Shown in pieces: positions 51,047 through 61,658 of a stretch of DNA of 64,000 nt (position 1 is its first letter; every line of letters starts with the position of its first letter). The notes under the pieces were generated by a model. It saw only the letters and a program-made list of their open reading frames with translations, was not told where the DNA came from and did no database searches. Position numbers and translations under genes: made by a program. The stretch comes from Trichomonas vaginalis G3 (Eukaryota > Parabasalia > Trichomonadida > Trichomonadidae), in NCBI RefSeq assembly GCF_026262505.1, contig NC_067205.1:23469585-23533584 (forward strand), read 5' to 3'.

Positions 51047-52798
51047 TTAATTACCTAAATGCTTCATATAAATTTGGATTAGACGATCAACATCGCATTT
51101 AGGAATATCAGCTTCACTGACCCAGACATAACTGGATTTTTTAGTGAGCTCATTAACAAATTTAACGAGAAATTTTCTGAGATATCTTCCTTCCGAAATT
51201 TCTGTTCCTTTAACAACATTTACTACATCATCAACTATCTGGTGAGGCGAAGTTATTGCAGGATCTTTTCTCCTCCTTGCTGTGTTTGGCCTCTTAAACG
51301 GAGGGTCAACGATTCCTCGAAAAGTTACATTTTTTTTGAAACTTCTGTCAATAAATTTTGATTTTCTCAAGGCTTCCCTACCGATATCTAGATATGTTGT
51401 GCGACTTGATGGAGCTACTTTCGAGTCATTCATGTCAGGAACCTCAAAAGTGTTGTGTTGGACTTCAATTTGTTTATTAATATTCTCATCAATACGTTTT
51501 GTGATAGTTCCTTCTTTCCATAAGCCTCTTCCATCCCAGAACAAAGCCAAAATGGGCATTTGAGATATCAAATCGCCCAATTGAACAAAAATTCTTCCAT
51601 TATTTACAGAGATTGTGGTTCCTTCAGTCCATTCTCCGCTCAGTGGATGTGCGATACTAACCTTATCACCTTCTTCAGGAATTGGTCCATTAGGAATTGA
51701 AAAAGTGCAAAAGAATTCGTGATGAATTGATTCAATTGTATTTTCATGAGTTGTGAAGCCACAATTCTTTCTAAACTTAAAGTATATCTTTAAGTCATCG
51801 CATTGGCTTAATTGGACAGGACTACTTGAAACAGCTCTTGCAAGAAAAGCTGTAAGAATAAGACGAGGAGTTGATCCTGGAAAAGGGGGTCTACCACTAG
51901 CTAAATATCGCTTTAATTGTAGAGAATCGAATAAATCTTGTTGCTGTGGAGTTTCAATTTTGATATTATTAATTAATTTGATAATAACAAGAATGTGCTG
52001 CCAGTTTTCGTATTCTTGTATGGTCTGACTAACATCAAACCAGTAATCACTGCAAAAACATCGAGGAATTATTTCTATTGCTTCTCCTAGCCATTGGGCG
52101 CATAATAAACCAAGCAAAATTCCAAAGTGGGCAATGAATCTTCCTGGTTTAACGTTTACATCGTATTTTTCGCATAAAAATCTTAATCTTTCGTTTTGAT
52201 TGAAATCTGTAGCTTGATATAATGTAGACATGTTCTTACACATGAACTGAATCTGTGGTGGTGTTTTAAAATCAATTGTAGAAACTTTATCAAAAATTGA
52301 TTTTTCTGCAACAGTCATTTCAAGAGATCTTTCGCTATATTTTACTGGCCTTACTGATTCGAAGAAATTCTTGGAGTTCCTAAGATCAGTTGCCATCTTT
52401 CTAATATAATCCGAAACAAAAGTTCCATCAATTACCCAGGACCTTGAAATAATGGCAGGGATAATGAGAGGATTGTAATTGGGGTCGGATTGAAAAGGAT
52501 TACCATATAATTTTAAATGAAATATCGTTGAAAATCTTAGAAAATATAAATCTGATATCTGTAAATTATTAAATCTAAGATCGAGGGTATTTAGACATCT
52601 AAAACATTGCAAGAACTGAGTAGAGTGAAGTTTATTTCTAGATAAATCTAATTCATATACTTGTTTTTTCCGTAGAAAATATGTTTCTGGGAGATCTTCA
52701 AGTGAATTATTCGCTAGAATAACATTTTCTGTATCTTCGGGGATACTCGCATTTAAAATTTCTTGTGGAGAATGTCCCCGAAGATCGAAAGTTTTCAT
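51047..52798 (-). CDS. Leucine-rich-repeat protein of unknown function
   Basis: A 583-residue cytosolic-looking protein. Residues about 20-115 form leucine-rich repeats of the SDS22 kind (VYELDLSRNKL, LNTLDLRFNNLQ, IFHLKLYGNP), closed by a typical cap. The middle (about 130-330) is helical and unrecognised. Around 385-450 two short barrel-like stretches, GDKVSIAHPLSGEWTEGTTI and FWDGRGLWKEGTITKR, have the look of Tudor/agenet-type or SH3-like modules. The C-terminus is basic (RRRKDP) and then ends in a mixed segment. No signal peptide or membrane segment. LRR plus small barrels suggests an adaptor, perhaps at chromatin or cytoskeleton; this is inference. Confidence 0.7.
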   Translation of the reverse strand: MKTFDLRGHSPQEILNASIPEDTENVILANNSLEDLPETYFLRKKQVYELDLSRNKLHSTQFLQCFRCLNTLDLRFNNLQISDLYFLRFSTIFHLKLYGNPFQSDPNYNPLIIPAIISRSWVIDGTFVSDYIRKMATDLRNSKNFFESVRPVKYSERSLEMTVAEKSIFDKVSTIDFKTPPQIQFMCKNMSTLYQATDFNQNERLRFLCEKYDVNVKPGRFIAHFGILLGLLCAQWLGEAIEIIPRCFCSDYWFDVSQTIQEYENWQHILVIIKLINNIKIETPQQQDLFDSLQLKRYLASGRPPFPGSTPRLILTAFLARAVSSSPVQLSQCDDLKIYFKFRKNCGFTTHENTIESIHHEFFCTFSIPNGPIPEEGDKVSIAHPLSGEWTEGTTISVNNGRIFVQLGDLISQMPILALFWDGRGLWKEGTITKRIDENINKQIEVQHNTFEVPDMNDSKVAPSSRTTYLDIGREALRKSKFIDRSFKKNVTFRGIVDPPFKRPNTARRRKDPAITSPHQIVDDVVNVVKGTEISEGRYLRKFLVKFVNELTKKSSYVWVSEADIPKCDVDRLIQIYMKHLGN

Positions 52799-53625
52799 AT
52801 TGATGAATTTTTTTTTCTAACGGATTTTGTAATCATAGAACAACTGATACTAACTAATTGCTTGGAGTGTACATAATCAAAATATCTGATCAAATGATTC
52901 TCAATGCAAAAAAAGGTGAACAAATTATCGAAATTTGAATGATCTTCTCATTTAAGAATTTTGAACTAGCAGATAGATATCTTTCAATCAATTTATGGAA
53001 ATGTATTGTGGGAATAAGATAAAGTCCAAGTCTCAACACAAAATATCTCCATTTTTTATATATATGCTTATTCTTCACATTAAGAATTCATACAATTCCA
53101 ATAAACAATATATTGCTTGCGAGGATGCTCTAAAATTACACAAAAATATATGTATATTTTGAAGGATTGATTAGATTACTAAAAAGAACCAATCGCTTGA
53201 CCAAATCAAGCTTAGATCCAGCGCCTGATATTGCCAGAATTATGGCATAAATATTTTTATTCTTTTGAGGCTCAAATTTGATATAATTTCAAGTATTCAA
53301 AATATTAGTCAAGAATTTGGAGTAGTCAATTTTTTTGACTAATTGAAAAATGAAAATAATTCCCCAAATAAATGTTTCGGCAAGCTAAAGAAATGAAATG
53401 AAGAGCATCAGTTGAACTATATCTTGAGATAAACATTTCAATCTATAAAGCAGTTCCATAAAGAGAATCTATGCTACCAAACAATGAGTTCATTTAGATA
53501 GCATCGATCACCACAGAATTTTCCAATTCAATTGAGCTGTATGACTGAAAATTTGGAAAGAAAAGCCCATAAAGAAATAAAACAAAAATGTCGAATTTAA
53601 CTTATAAGATTGTGATGTCAACAGT
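52799..53625. other. Intergenic region, 0.83 kb
   Basis: AT-rich. A minus-strand frame of 62 codons (52,890-53,078) starts at GTG and has no motif, so it is not called. CTTGACCAAATCAAG near 53,198 is a small imperfect hairpin. Nothing else is seen. Confidence 0.45.
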
Positions 53626-54129
53626 TTATTCTAAAGCGGATTCATTGAAAGTCTTCTTAAATGGTTTGGCAATTCTTTTAATGAATCTCTTGAATTCCTT
53701 TAATTCGAGTGTACCACTTTTATCTTTATCAAAGTGATTGAATATTTTGACAATTTGTTTATCAGAGATGCAGTTTCCAAGGTCTTTGAACATCGATCTA
53801 AGTTCGTCAATATCTATTGAATTTGAATGATCCTTATCAAGCTTGAGGAATGCTAACGTTGCGACAAATTCGGGTAGTTTTGATATCTTTGGTAAGTTTA
53901 AAACAAGGAGTTTGAACTCTTCAAAAGTTAAAATACCATCTCCATCTTTATCTGATACGTACCAAATGAGTACCGAGAAGAATGATGGATTCCTTATTCC
54001 GAGTTCATTTAAAAAGTAACCCATTTCATCAAAATCAATGCTTCCACTATGATCTTTATCAACAAGGTCAAATAATTCCTTTAGCTGTTTAATAACTTCT
54101 GGGTTAGAAGCATCAGTTGATGACATCAT
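53626..54129 (-). CDS. Four-EF-hand calcium-binding protein (calmodulin/centrin-like)
   Basis: A 167-residue protein with four canonical EF-hand loops: DKDHSGSIDFDE (24-35), DKDGDGILTFEE (60-71), DKDHSNSIDIDE (98-109) and DKDKSGTLELKE (134-145). All have acidic or serine ligands at positions 1, 3 and 5 and glutamate at 12, so all four should bind calcium. The ATG at 54,129 is chosen because the frame upstream opens only with GTG; a second ATG follows at once. The basic tail RIAKPFKKTFNESALE follows the last hand. The spacing differs from true calmodulin, so a calmodulin-related sensor or centrin-like protein is as far as the call goes. Confidence 0.85.
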   Translation of the reverse strand: MMSSTDASNPEVIKQLKELFDLVDKDHSGSIDFDEMGYFLNELGIRNPSFFSVLIWYVSDKDGDGILTFEEFKLLVLNLPKISKLPEFVATLAFLKLDKDHSNSIDIDELRSMFKDLGNCISDKQIVKIFNHFDKDKSGTLELKEFKRFIKRIAKPFKKTFNESALE

Positions 54130-54284
54130 AAAAATATTTTTTTTGAATAGTTCGTGGCCGATATGTTGGAATGAAGTCAAAATGGATCGAAACACAAAAG
54201 CAAACTATCAAAAAACCTCGAACATACAATCATTTCTCCAATTAGCCACTTAATCTTGCCTCGAAATTCAGATAATTGAATATT

Positions 54285-54326
54285 ATTCTGAAATTCATAT
54301 TCTGAAATTCATATTCTGAAATTGAT
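54285..54326. repeat. Three tandem copies of a 14-bp unit
   Basis: ATTCTGAAATTCAT at 54,285 and 54,299, then ATTCTGAAATTGAT at 54,313. It abuts the fold-back element fragment. Confidence 0.85.
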
Positions 54327-54386
54327 AATGAGTGGGAATAGGCGTAAAGCAAAAATTGATATTTCATATGGTTTTATGATAGATAA
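54327..54386. mobile_element. Rearranged fragment of the fold-back element
   Basis: AATGAGTGGGAATA matches the left fold-back arm in forward sense, and the following GGCGTAAAGCAAAAATTGAT... to GATAGATA matches the same arm in inverse sense. In the full element these segments are neighbours in the opposite relative orientation. This is a small inverted derivative. Confidence 0.7.
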
Positions 54387-54620
54387 TGTAAAGTTTCATC
54401 TTCAAAATAGTAACTTATTTTCTTGAAAAAATTCTGCCGTATTTTCCAAAGTCGCAACATGATTATATGTCTTGAAAAGTTAAAGCATATGTGCTTCTCT
54501 ACTCTTTATAACATCTATCCTGAATGAATCAGATCTTTTTAATTAATGCTTGATTTACATTATACATACAAATTCAATAATATTTTATACATTTTATAGA
54601 TTTTTAATTTTATTTTTTTA

Positions 54621-56213
54621 ATGGAAAATTTTCAAGATTATCTGGACTGTATTGAAAATGACTATAATTTAGTACTAGCACATTCAACAGATGATGTATT
54701 TACGAAGACTAATACAGGATGTGACTTATTGATTCACGAATTACTGTCGTTTTTACAAATTCGACCATTTTGCATAGTTTTGATTCATAATCTAATTGAG
54801 GAATTATACAGTAAGGCATCAGAAAGAAATTCATTCAATTTATTGCCAGAAAAGATAATCCATTATATTTTCAGAAAAATTAAAACATGCAAACAAGCTA
54901 ATCTTCGCGAAATTATTCCATCTATAAGATTACTATCATATCTAACTAAAAGCAATCTGATTAACTCTGATTTAATCATATCAAATTTAAAAAACTACAC
55001 TTTCAATGAGTTTCCAGGTGCTATTACAATCCTAAGATTCTTTCTAGCTCCAATAGTTACCAATTGCTCTCATAAACTCGATAATATACTCCAAATTAAC
55101 GAAGATTTGACAATTTCAGAAAATCCAGAAATCTGGTGCTTATGGGTCAAATTCCATGATTTCCATCAAGATGATTGGGACACAATCATATCCAGCGCTA
55201 CACATGGCTGCAACGACGACTCTTTAGAATATTTTTTGATGAAAGATGATTTAGAAAATTTTCAGAACATCACATCAGTAAAACCCGATTTTGATTTTAA
55301 TCAGAAAGTGCAGCTCCCTGTTTTCTTCTACTTTCCGCTCCCAGAAAAGAAAGCTTCATTAATAGAAATCGCTGCTTTCTATGGATCAATAAATTGCTTT
55401 AAATTTTTGTATAATAACATAAAAATCGAAGGGAAAATAGGATTCTACAGTGTTATTGATTACGCAGTTGCAGGTGGCAATCTTGAAATCGTTAGAATCT
55501 GTATGCAGAATGGTTTAGAACCAGCAAATTCTCTTTCTTTCGCTATAAGCTTTAGAAGGAATAATATTTTTGAATTTTTACTTTCTAGTTATACAGACAT
55601 TGATATTAACAAAGTAGCAATAGAATGTGCAGAAAAGAACTTTATTTATGGATTAAGATATTTGCAGGAATCAGATATAGATTATTCTCAAACTTTGCTT
55701 CCAATTTCGGCTATTAAAAATTGGAATTTTTATTTGCTGAAAACTTTGGAAATTCCATTTGATCAAATCTCATTGTCTGAGATTGTTAGAGCAAAATGCT
55801 TGTTTGCTATTGATTTGGCCCCTACTCATGGATATACTGAAGCTTTCTTCATCGCAATTGATAATATGGATTGGCAAATTATTGAAAAATTACTTCACTT
55901 TGATCAAAAAAATTTGAATGAAATTTTTGACTGCGAAACAATTCTCTATCATGCAGTCGAAACAAAGAATATTAGCTTAGTTAATATGCTTGCCAAAAAT
56001 GGTGTTGATCCGAATATTATATCTCCAAAAACAAACATGACGGCTCTACAAAGAGCTGCTCAATTAACACAACAAATGACAAAAGCTGTGCTGAGAATCC
56101 CTGGATGTGATCCTTTTTTAGGAGATCCACAAAAATTGGCTTTTAATGCAGGTAATAAAAGCGCCGCATTTGCAATTAGAGATCATATAAAAAGAATGAA
56201 ATCAAACGATTAA
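54621..56213 (+). CDS. DUF3447/ankyrin-repeat protein
   Basis: A 530-residue protein of the very large trichomonad ankyrin family. The N-terminal ~200 residues are the helical lead-in usual in these proteins. DUF3447 and degenerate ankyrin repeats follow (about 200-520), for example SLIEIAAFYGSINCFKFLYNN, FYSVIDYAVAGGNLEIVRIC and TILYHAVETKNISLVNMLAKNG with NMTALQRAA. There is no signal peptide or membrane segment. Partners are unknown; such proteins are generally taken as protein-binding scaffolds. The start follows a T-rich leader. A fold-back element copy starts only 33 bp after the stop, so it may supply part of the 3' untranslated region. Confidence 0.88.
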   Translation: MENFQDYLDCIENDYNLVLAHSTDDVFTKTNTGCDLLIHELLSFLQIRPFCIVLIHNLIEELYSKASERNSFNLLPEKIIHYIFRKIKTCKQANLREIIPSIRLLSYLTKSNLINSDLIISNLKNYTFNEFPGAITILRFFLAPIVTNCSHKLDNILQINEDLTISENPEIWCLWVKFHDFHQDDWDTIISSATHGCNDDSLEYFLMKDDLENFQNITSVKPDFDFNQKVQLPVFFYFPLPEKKASLIEIAAFYGSINCFKFLYNNIKIEGKIGFYSVIDYAVAGGNLEIVRICMQNGLEPANSLSFAISFRRNNIFEFLLSSYTDIDINKVAIECAEKNFIYGLRYLQESDIDYSQTLLPISAIKNWNFYLLKTLEIPFDQISLSEIVRAKCLFAIDLAPTHGYTEAFFIAIDNMDWQIIEKLLHFDQKNLNEIFDCETILYHAVETKNISLVNMLAKNGVDPNIISPKTNMTALQRAAQLTQQMTKAVLRIPGCDPFLGDPQKLAFNAGNKSAAFAIRDHIKRMKSND

Positions 56214-56246
56214 TAATAAAAATAAATGCATTTTTTATAACTGTAA

Positions 56247-56511
56247 TAAACAGAAATTCATCAAAAGTGACAGCTCTCAATTTTTTGACATTTGTAAATT
56301 CTAAATTGAATGAGAAAAATGAAATAATACTAAGCATAATACAATATTCTAGATTTAATTATAATTAGGAAAAAGTTAGTTTTGAGAGTACTTTTCATAG
56401 GCATATAGAATGAAATCTTCTGAAAAATAATATCACATAAACTCATATTATTTTCTAATATATAACTATTTTATATAAAAATCAAATTCAATGATCTTAA
56501 AAGCGAAGGAT
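56247..56511. mobile_element. Fold-back element copy 2, interrupted by element 2
   Basis: 265 bp starting TAAACAGAAATTCATC that match the right end of the element at 28,820-30,063 in inverse orientation, with about one difference over the first 195 bases. The match stops at ...GCGAAGGAT, exactly where the second Polinton-type element begins. The rest of this copy should lie beyond the far end of that element, outside the window. Confidence 0.85.
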
Positions 56512-56911
56512 AGTAGTATATATAGCGGGGTGTGTGACCTTTTTTGTAAACGTAAGAATTCATACAATATTGAACGATTTTGTATCATTTTTTTTAACAT
56601 ATGAAGTAAAAATGTATGATTCTTACGGTTTTTATTCTTACGTTTTTGAATAAATCAAGATTTAAAAAATTTTCAAAATTGTAAGACATTTACACTCAGC
56701 CCAAACATAATGAAATAAAAGAAGCTATATATAGATGATGTCAGATATTCCGCGATTAATTAAACATTGTTTAAATCCTGAATGGAATCAATGGAGTCAT
56801 AATCAAAGACCTCATAAACGAGTAAAAGATTCACTACCATAATGAAATAAAAAATAAACTTTAAAAATTCATGTCTTACATTTATGAAAATTTATTTTTA
56901 TTTTGTATGAA

Positions 56912-58017
56912 ATGAGTGTCAAGACTAACGACGTTAAAAAATTAGGATTCACAAACAGGGAAATAAAGGATATATTAGAGGAGGTAGGTTATGAGGTTGA
57001 TAAATATTATTTAAGAAATTGTCAAAAATTCGCGGAGTTTTTAAATGAGTTTGATTATGATGGAAAAATGAATAAAGATGATGTTATAAATTTCTTATAT
57101 CCCGCATCTAAAAAAGAAAAACCTAAAGAACCTGATGTTTTCCCTGAATATTATGAAGAACGAATTAAAGATGATGAATACGATGAAATTGAAAGACTGG
57201 AAAAAATAAGAGATGAAATAGATGAAAAAATTAAGGAATTAAGAGAAGTTGAAAAATATAATGAAAATGAAGTAGAGGGTTTAATGAATATCCCAGCTTC
57301 AGAATCAGCAGTTCAGAAATCTCATGAAGAAAGATATAAAAATTATGTCTCAGAATCAACACAAAATTTATTAGATGGTGAAATAGACGAAACACTTTCA
57401 GAAGAAGGTACTAAATTTATTCGTAAACATAAGCTTCAGTTTATTGACGATGGAGATTATCCATGTATATTACTTTCACCTCCTCTTGATTCTGAAAAAT
57501 TCAAAAAAGCACTGAAAAATGTAACATATGCAACAAATACGATTAAGAAAGAAGACCATGATATTTACACAAATTATTATTTAAATAAATGCACGGGTGT
57601 TGATAAAGTTTTTGATTTATTAGATAAAATATCAAAAGAACCATTGGAACCTATAAAATTTTATGCGATTGTGGTTTCATTATTGAAGATACCAATAATG
57701 TTTCATATGAAAGAACAGCACCGAAGGAAGACGAAGTTGAAAGGTCTATACCATTCGTTATTAAGAATATAAAAGATATGAAAACGTATAAGCATTATAT
57801 TTATTCATTTATTTCAGAAAAAATGGAAGCAACCCATAAAACATCTTCTCATCATTTTATAGCTATTCATACATTCCTTTTCAAAGTTGTGAAATTAAAT
57901 AAGACAGGAATTAGATTTAATGTATCAGGGTACGCATTCTTGAGTAAATTAAAATGTATTCGTCACGTCGCAGATGATAAAAATTTATGTGTTCTTAATT
58001 CATTTTATGGACTTTAG
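56912..58017 (+). pseudogene. Element 2: gene 1, unknown function, broken
   Basis: Homologue of gene 1 of element 1, with the same charged coiled-coil stretch and NSFYGL end, broken about once or twice. It starts at ATG 56,912 directly after TTTTATTTTGTATGAA. A short hairpin insertion sits just after its stop (58,019-58,040). Confidence 0.55.
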
Positions 58018-58047
58018 CCCTGGACTCTCTGAGTCTCGGACTTTAAA
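58018..58047. repeat. Short hairpin insertion flanked by 8-bp repeats
   Basis: Compared with element 1, about 22 extra bases (GCCCTGGACTCTCTGAGTCTC) lie between two copies of GGACTTTA (58,010-58,017 and the copy ending near 58,044). The extra DNA holds a GACTC-TCT-GAGTC hairpin at 58,023-58,035. It lies outside coding sequence. Confidence 0.6.
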
Positions 58048-58088
58048 AAAAATAAACTTTATTTTTATTTATTTTTATTCTTACATAA

Positions 58089-61000
58089 ATGAACAAAAAT
58101 GGAACAGCTAAAATGAATGATAATCAAATAAGAGCCGAAGGTAGAAGGTTATTTAAACGCTTCTATAACATTCCTGATGGTGTTAATCCGAAAACTCGGA
58201 GAAGTTATTTAAATGAAGCCATAGATGCATATGAAGGATTTGACATTTCATCAGAAAGTGAGAGGTTAGCAAGAATGTTAAACGTTAATATTGATTTTTA
58301 TTATTGTGACCCTCAACCAGAAGACGTAGACATTAACAAGGTAGACTTTCCATTAGTGGAATCAATAATGATAGATCCAGAATTTGAAACAGTAAATATT
58401 TTATTAACACAGAGTCCATGTGGAAAACTTCACGCTGACAGAATTACAGACGTTGAAGCACTCACAGGTATAAAGTTTGCCATTTTGTAAAGAAGAAGTA
58501 TATTCTATCCGTGATGATCCAGAAAGGAAAAACCAAAGAAGATTTTTAAAGCATTGTGAGAAATGTAAAGAAAATAATGGAAGATTAATTCAAGACGTTC
58601 AATTGCAAAACACACAACAACCATATGCACCACATATCACGAAACAGAAGATATATCAATGGCTATTAGCACATAATTTGCAGGAATATTATAAACCAAC
58701 AAGATATTATATTACTTTTGACTTCGAAACATTAGAGACTAAAGAAGAACTTCAACTTTCTGAATGTGCAACTTTGAACGCTTACTTAAAACCATTTATG
58801 GTATCATCAACTGTCAAAATAAAGCCGCAAAGCGGCGAGGTCGTAGACCGTGATAAAACATTTACGAGGAATTTTTGCTTAACATCAAGTGATTCGTTCA
58901 TCTCTGAATGGATTGAATTTTTATTTTCAACCTGTTCATTAGTTGCTAAATCAAATATTGAACAATATGAAGAATTAATGAAGTCACAAACATTAAATGA
59001 AAAACAGAAGGAAGCATTTAAAGAACTTCTAGATGAGGAATTCAATAAAGTGAATATCATAGGTTTTAATTCGGGAAAGTTTGATTTAAATTTAATTCTT
59101 CGTGATTTAAACACTGCAAAATGGAAAATAAAATCAATGCTGGGTTCATCTTCACAATTTAAGCAAATCATTGTAAAGAAAACAAACGTTCCATATGAAT
59201 TGAGATTTATTGACATCAGAAATTATATAGCGGGTGGGACATTAGACCAATTCACTCAAGATTTCGGAAACAATAAAACACGTGTTAAATCCTTTTTCCC
59301 TTATCAATTCATCACATGTGAGAATTACGAAGATGAATTATATAAAAAGGAACCATTCACGAAAGATTCATTTTATTCAGCATTAACTCAAGAAACTATA
59401 TCAGATAGTGATTATCAAATATATCTCAATGATGCTAAAAATTTTGAGAATAGATTAGAATATTTTATTCATTATTGCAATAAAGACGTTGAAATTATGA
59501 TTGACCCAATTGATAAAATTATCGAAGAAACATTTGTTTATAAAATTGACATGCTTCATAATCTTTCTTTATCATCGAATGCTTCAATGATTCGTTACGC
59601 TTTAGCATATAAAGACTTTAATCCTAATGAAAAATATCCTGAGGAAAGATAGAATCAAGTTTTGAATTAACAAAAAAGTATTGGAAATATAAAATTGATT
59701 CATATAAGAAACAAGATGAAAAGGCGAAAAGAGATACTAAAAATAATGTTTCAACGGATGATTTTCAATACTATCACGATTTAATCCTTTCATCTAAATG
59801 CAAAATGTGTGGTAAAGCGTTTACATATGTAAATAAACCAACATTGGATAGAATCGATAATGAAAAACCACATACCAAAGAAAATTGTCAGTTAATGTGT
59901 TGTTATTGCAATGTCGTAAAATCAAATAAAGATGAAGATGTTCAACGTTTAAGAATCAATTTAAGAAATTATGCATTAAAAAATAATTTACCAATGACTT
60001 TAGATTCAGTTGAAGCTTATCACATTCTCCGTAATGGAATTACTGGTGGTTTATCAAATGTTCAACATAGAGTAAATCTTAAAGGAATCACGCACATTAA
60101 TAAACTTTCATATAATCCAGAAACTAAAACTGTATCAAATGAGGACACCACCAACATTATGACTCATTTCGTTGGAGTTGACTTTAATTCATTATATCCT
60201 TCATCATTTTCATCTAATCCTCATGATTTCATTCAATATACTGACCATAAAATGTATATGCCGGGAAGATTGAATGGTGTTATCATTTGTGATACAGCAA
60301 CAAAGAAAGCAAAAGCACTGGGAATATTAAAAGAAAAATACTTTATTCGTGGCTGAAGTAAAGGGTCACATTGATGAAAAATACATTAATGATTACATAA
60401 ACTTTTTACCGATAATAAGAAACTTAGATATTATCACAGATGAAAAAACAATTGGCAGTTTTATGTATAATTACATGAAATCAAACAATTTACCGGTTGA
60501 CCAGAAACAGAGAAAATTAACTCAGTTAGCATCAACACACAACCAATATCAACCATTTTCTTCTTATTATCTTTGGTATCTAATAGACAAATTTCATTTT
60601 ATCATCGATGACATTCAATCAATTTTAACATTTACAAAAAACACTTGTTTTAATGAATTTGCGAACAAATTTATGAACGAAAGACAAAAGGCTGAATTAG
60701 AAGGAAATAAAGGAAAAAGTTTATTTTGCAAGATTTCACTTAATGGATCATATGGTTACGATGCAATGAATACACAAAATTACGCAAAGACTAAAATAAT
60801 GAATGCACAGAAGGCACGCGTTGCATGTATGCCAAATAAGTTTAAAAACATAAGGGAAATAGGTGAAGATACGTATCAAGTGATGCTCAAAGATAGATTT
60901 TATAGATGTGAAACATGTTTACAAGAGGCATTCTTCACTTTAGATAATGCTAAATACTGGTATTTGGTTTTCATTTATGATTTTATGTATAAATGCATGA

Positions 61001-61557
61001 ATGTTAATCGTTTTCATTTCATTGAAGGTGATACTGATTCATCTTATTGGGCAATCGCTGGTGATCCAAATCTTTCTAACACTCAAGCATTTCAAGCAAT
61101 TGTTACTGATAAACAATTTTATGATAAAAACATTTACAAATTCGCACCTTTTGATTTCTTTTGTTTTGATGAGAAATTTAAACCTAAATTAAAGAATAAA
61201 GCTGAAGAAAAAGCACATGAGAAGAAGTTATTGGGTTTAGCAATTGAGAAACAAGGTGATAACATGGTTGCTTTATGCCCCAAGTGTTATACATCATTCA
61301 ACGGTTCAATTGATGGAAGTGATTTTAAAAAGATTGCACAAAAAATGAAAGGAGTTAGTTTACGACAAAATAAACAATTAACACCTAAAAATTATTTGGA
61401 TATAATAAATGATAAAGTGATATTTGATGGTCAGAATATTAATTTACAACTTAAAAACGGGTCAATGACTCGCTTAACAATCGGTAAGACTGCATTAACA
61501 GGAGCACACACTAAGGCTGTATGTTGTGAAAATGGATGTTGTATGCCGTTTATTTAA
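58089..61557 (+). pseudogene. Element 2: DNA polymerase B with HNH insert, broken
   Basis: Homologue of 34,136-37,612 with the same exonuclease motifs, HNH segment (LDRIDNEKPHTKENC) and polymerase motifs A-C, ending CCENGCCMPFI. It is broken about three times. It carries a short GC-rich double-hairpin segment (58,824-58,849) in its exonuclease part that element 1 lacks, whereas element 1 has a different extra 30-bp stretch nearby. Confidence 0.82.
58824..58849. repeat. GC-rich double hairpin in element 2 polymerase
   Basis: GCCGC-AAA-GCGGC (58,824-58,836) followed after two bases by GGTC-GTA-GACC (58,839-58,849). It is absent from both arms of element 1 at the same place. GC content is far above the surrounding DNA. 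Confidence 0.7.
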
Positions 61558-61658
61558 TGAAATGCCACAGAAGAGACAAAAGGAACCGTTGAATGATGGT
61601 TTTGATTCTTGATCAAAGAGGTGGGCACCCTTAAAACATTTATTTTATTTTTATATAA

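Larger units (their letters stand above)
54130..54620. other. Divergent intergenic region with repeats
   Basis: 490 bp between the EF-hand and ankyrin genes. It holds a 14-bp triple repeat (54,285-54,326) and a scrambled fragment of the fold-back element (54,327-54,386). The rest is AT-rich leader sequence. Confidence 0.5.

Noticed and set aside
52890-53078. 62-codon minus-strand frame
   Set aside because: It opens with GTG and lacks motifs; likely chance.
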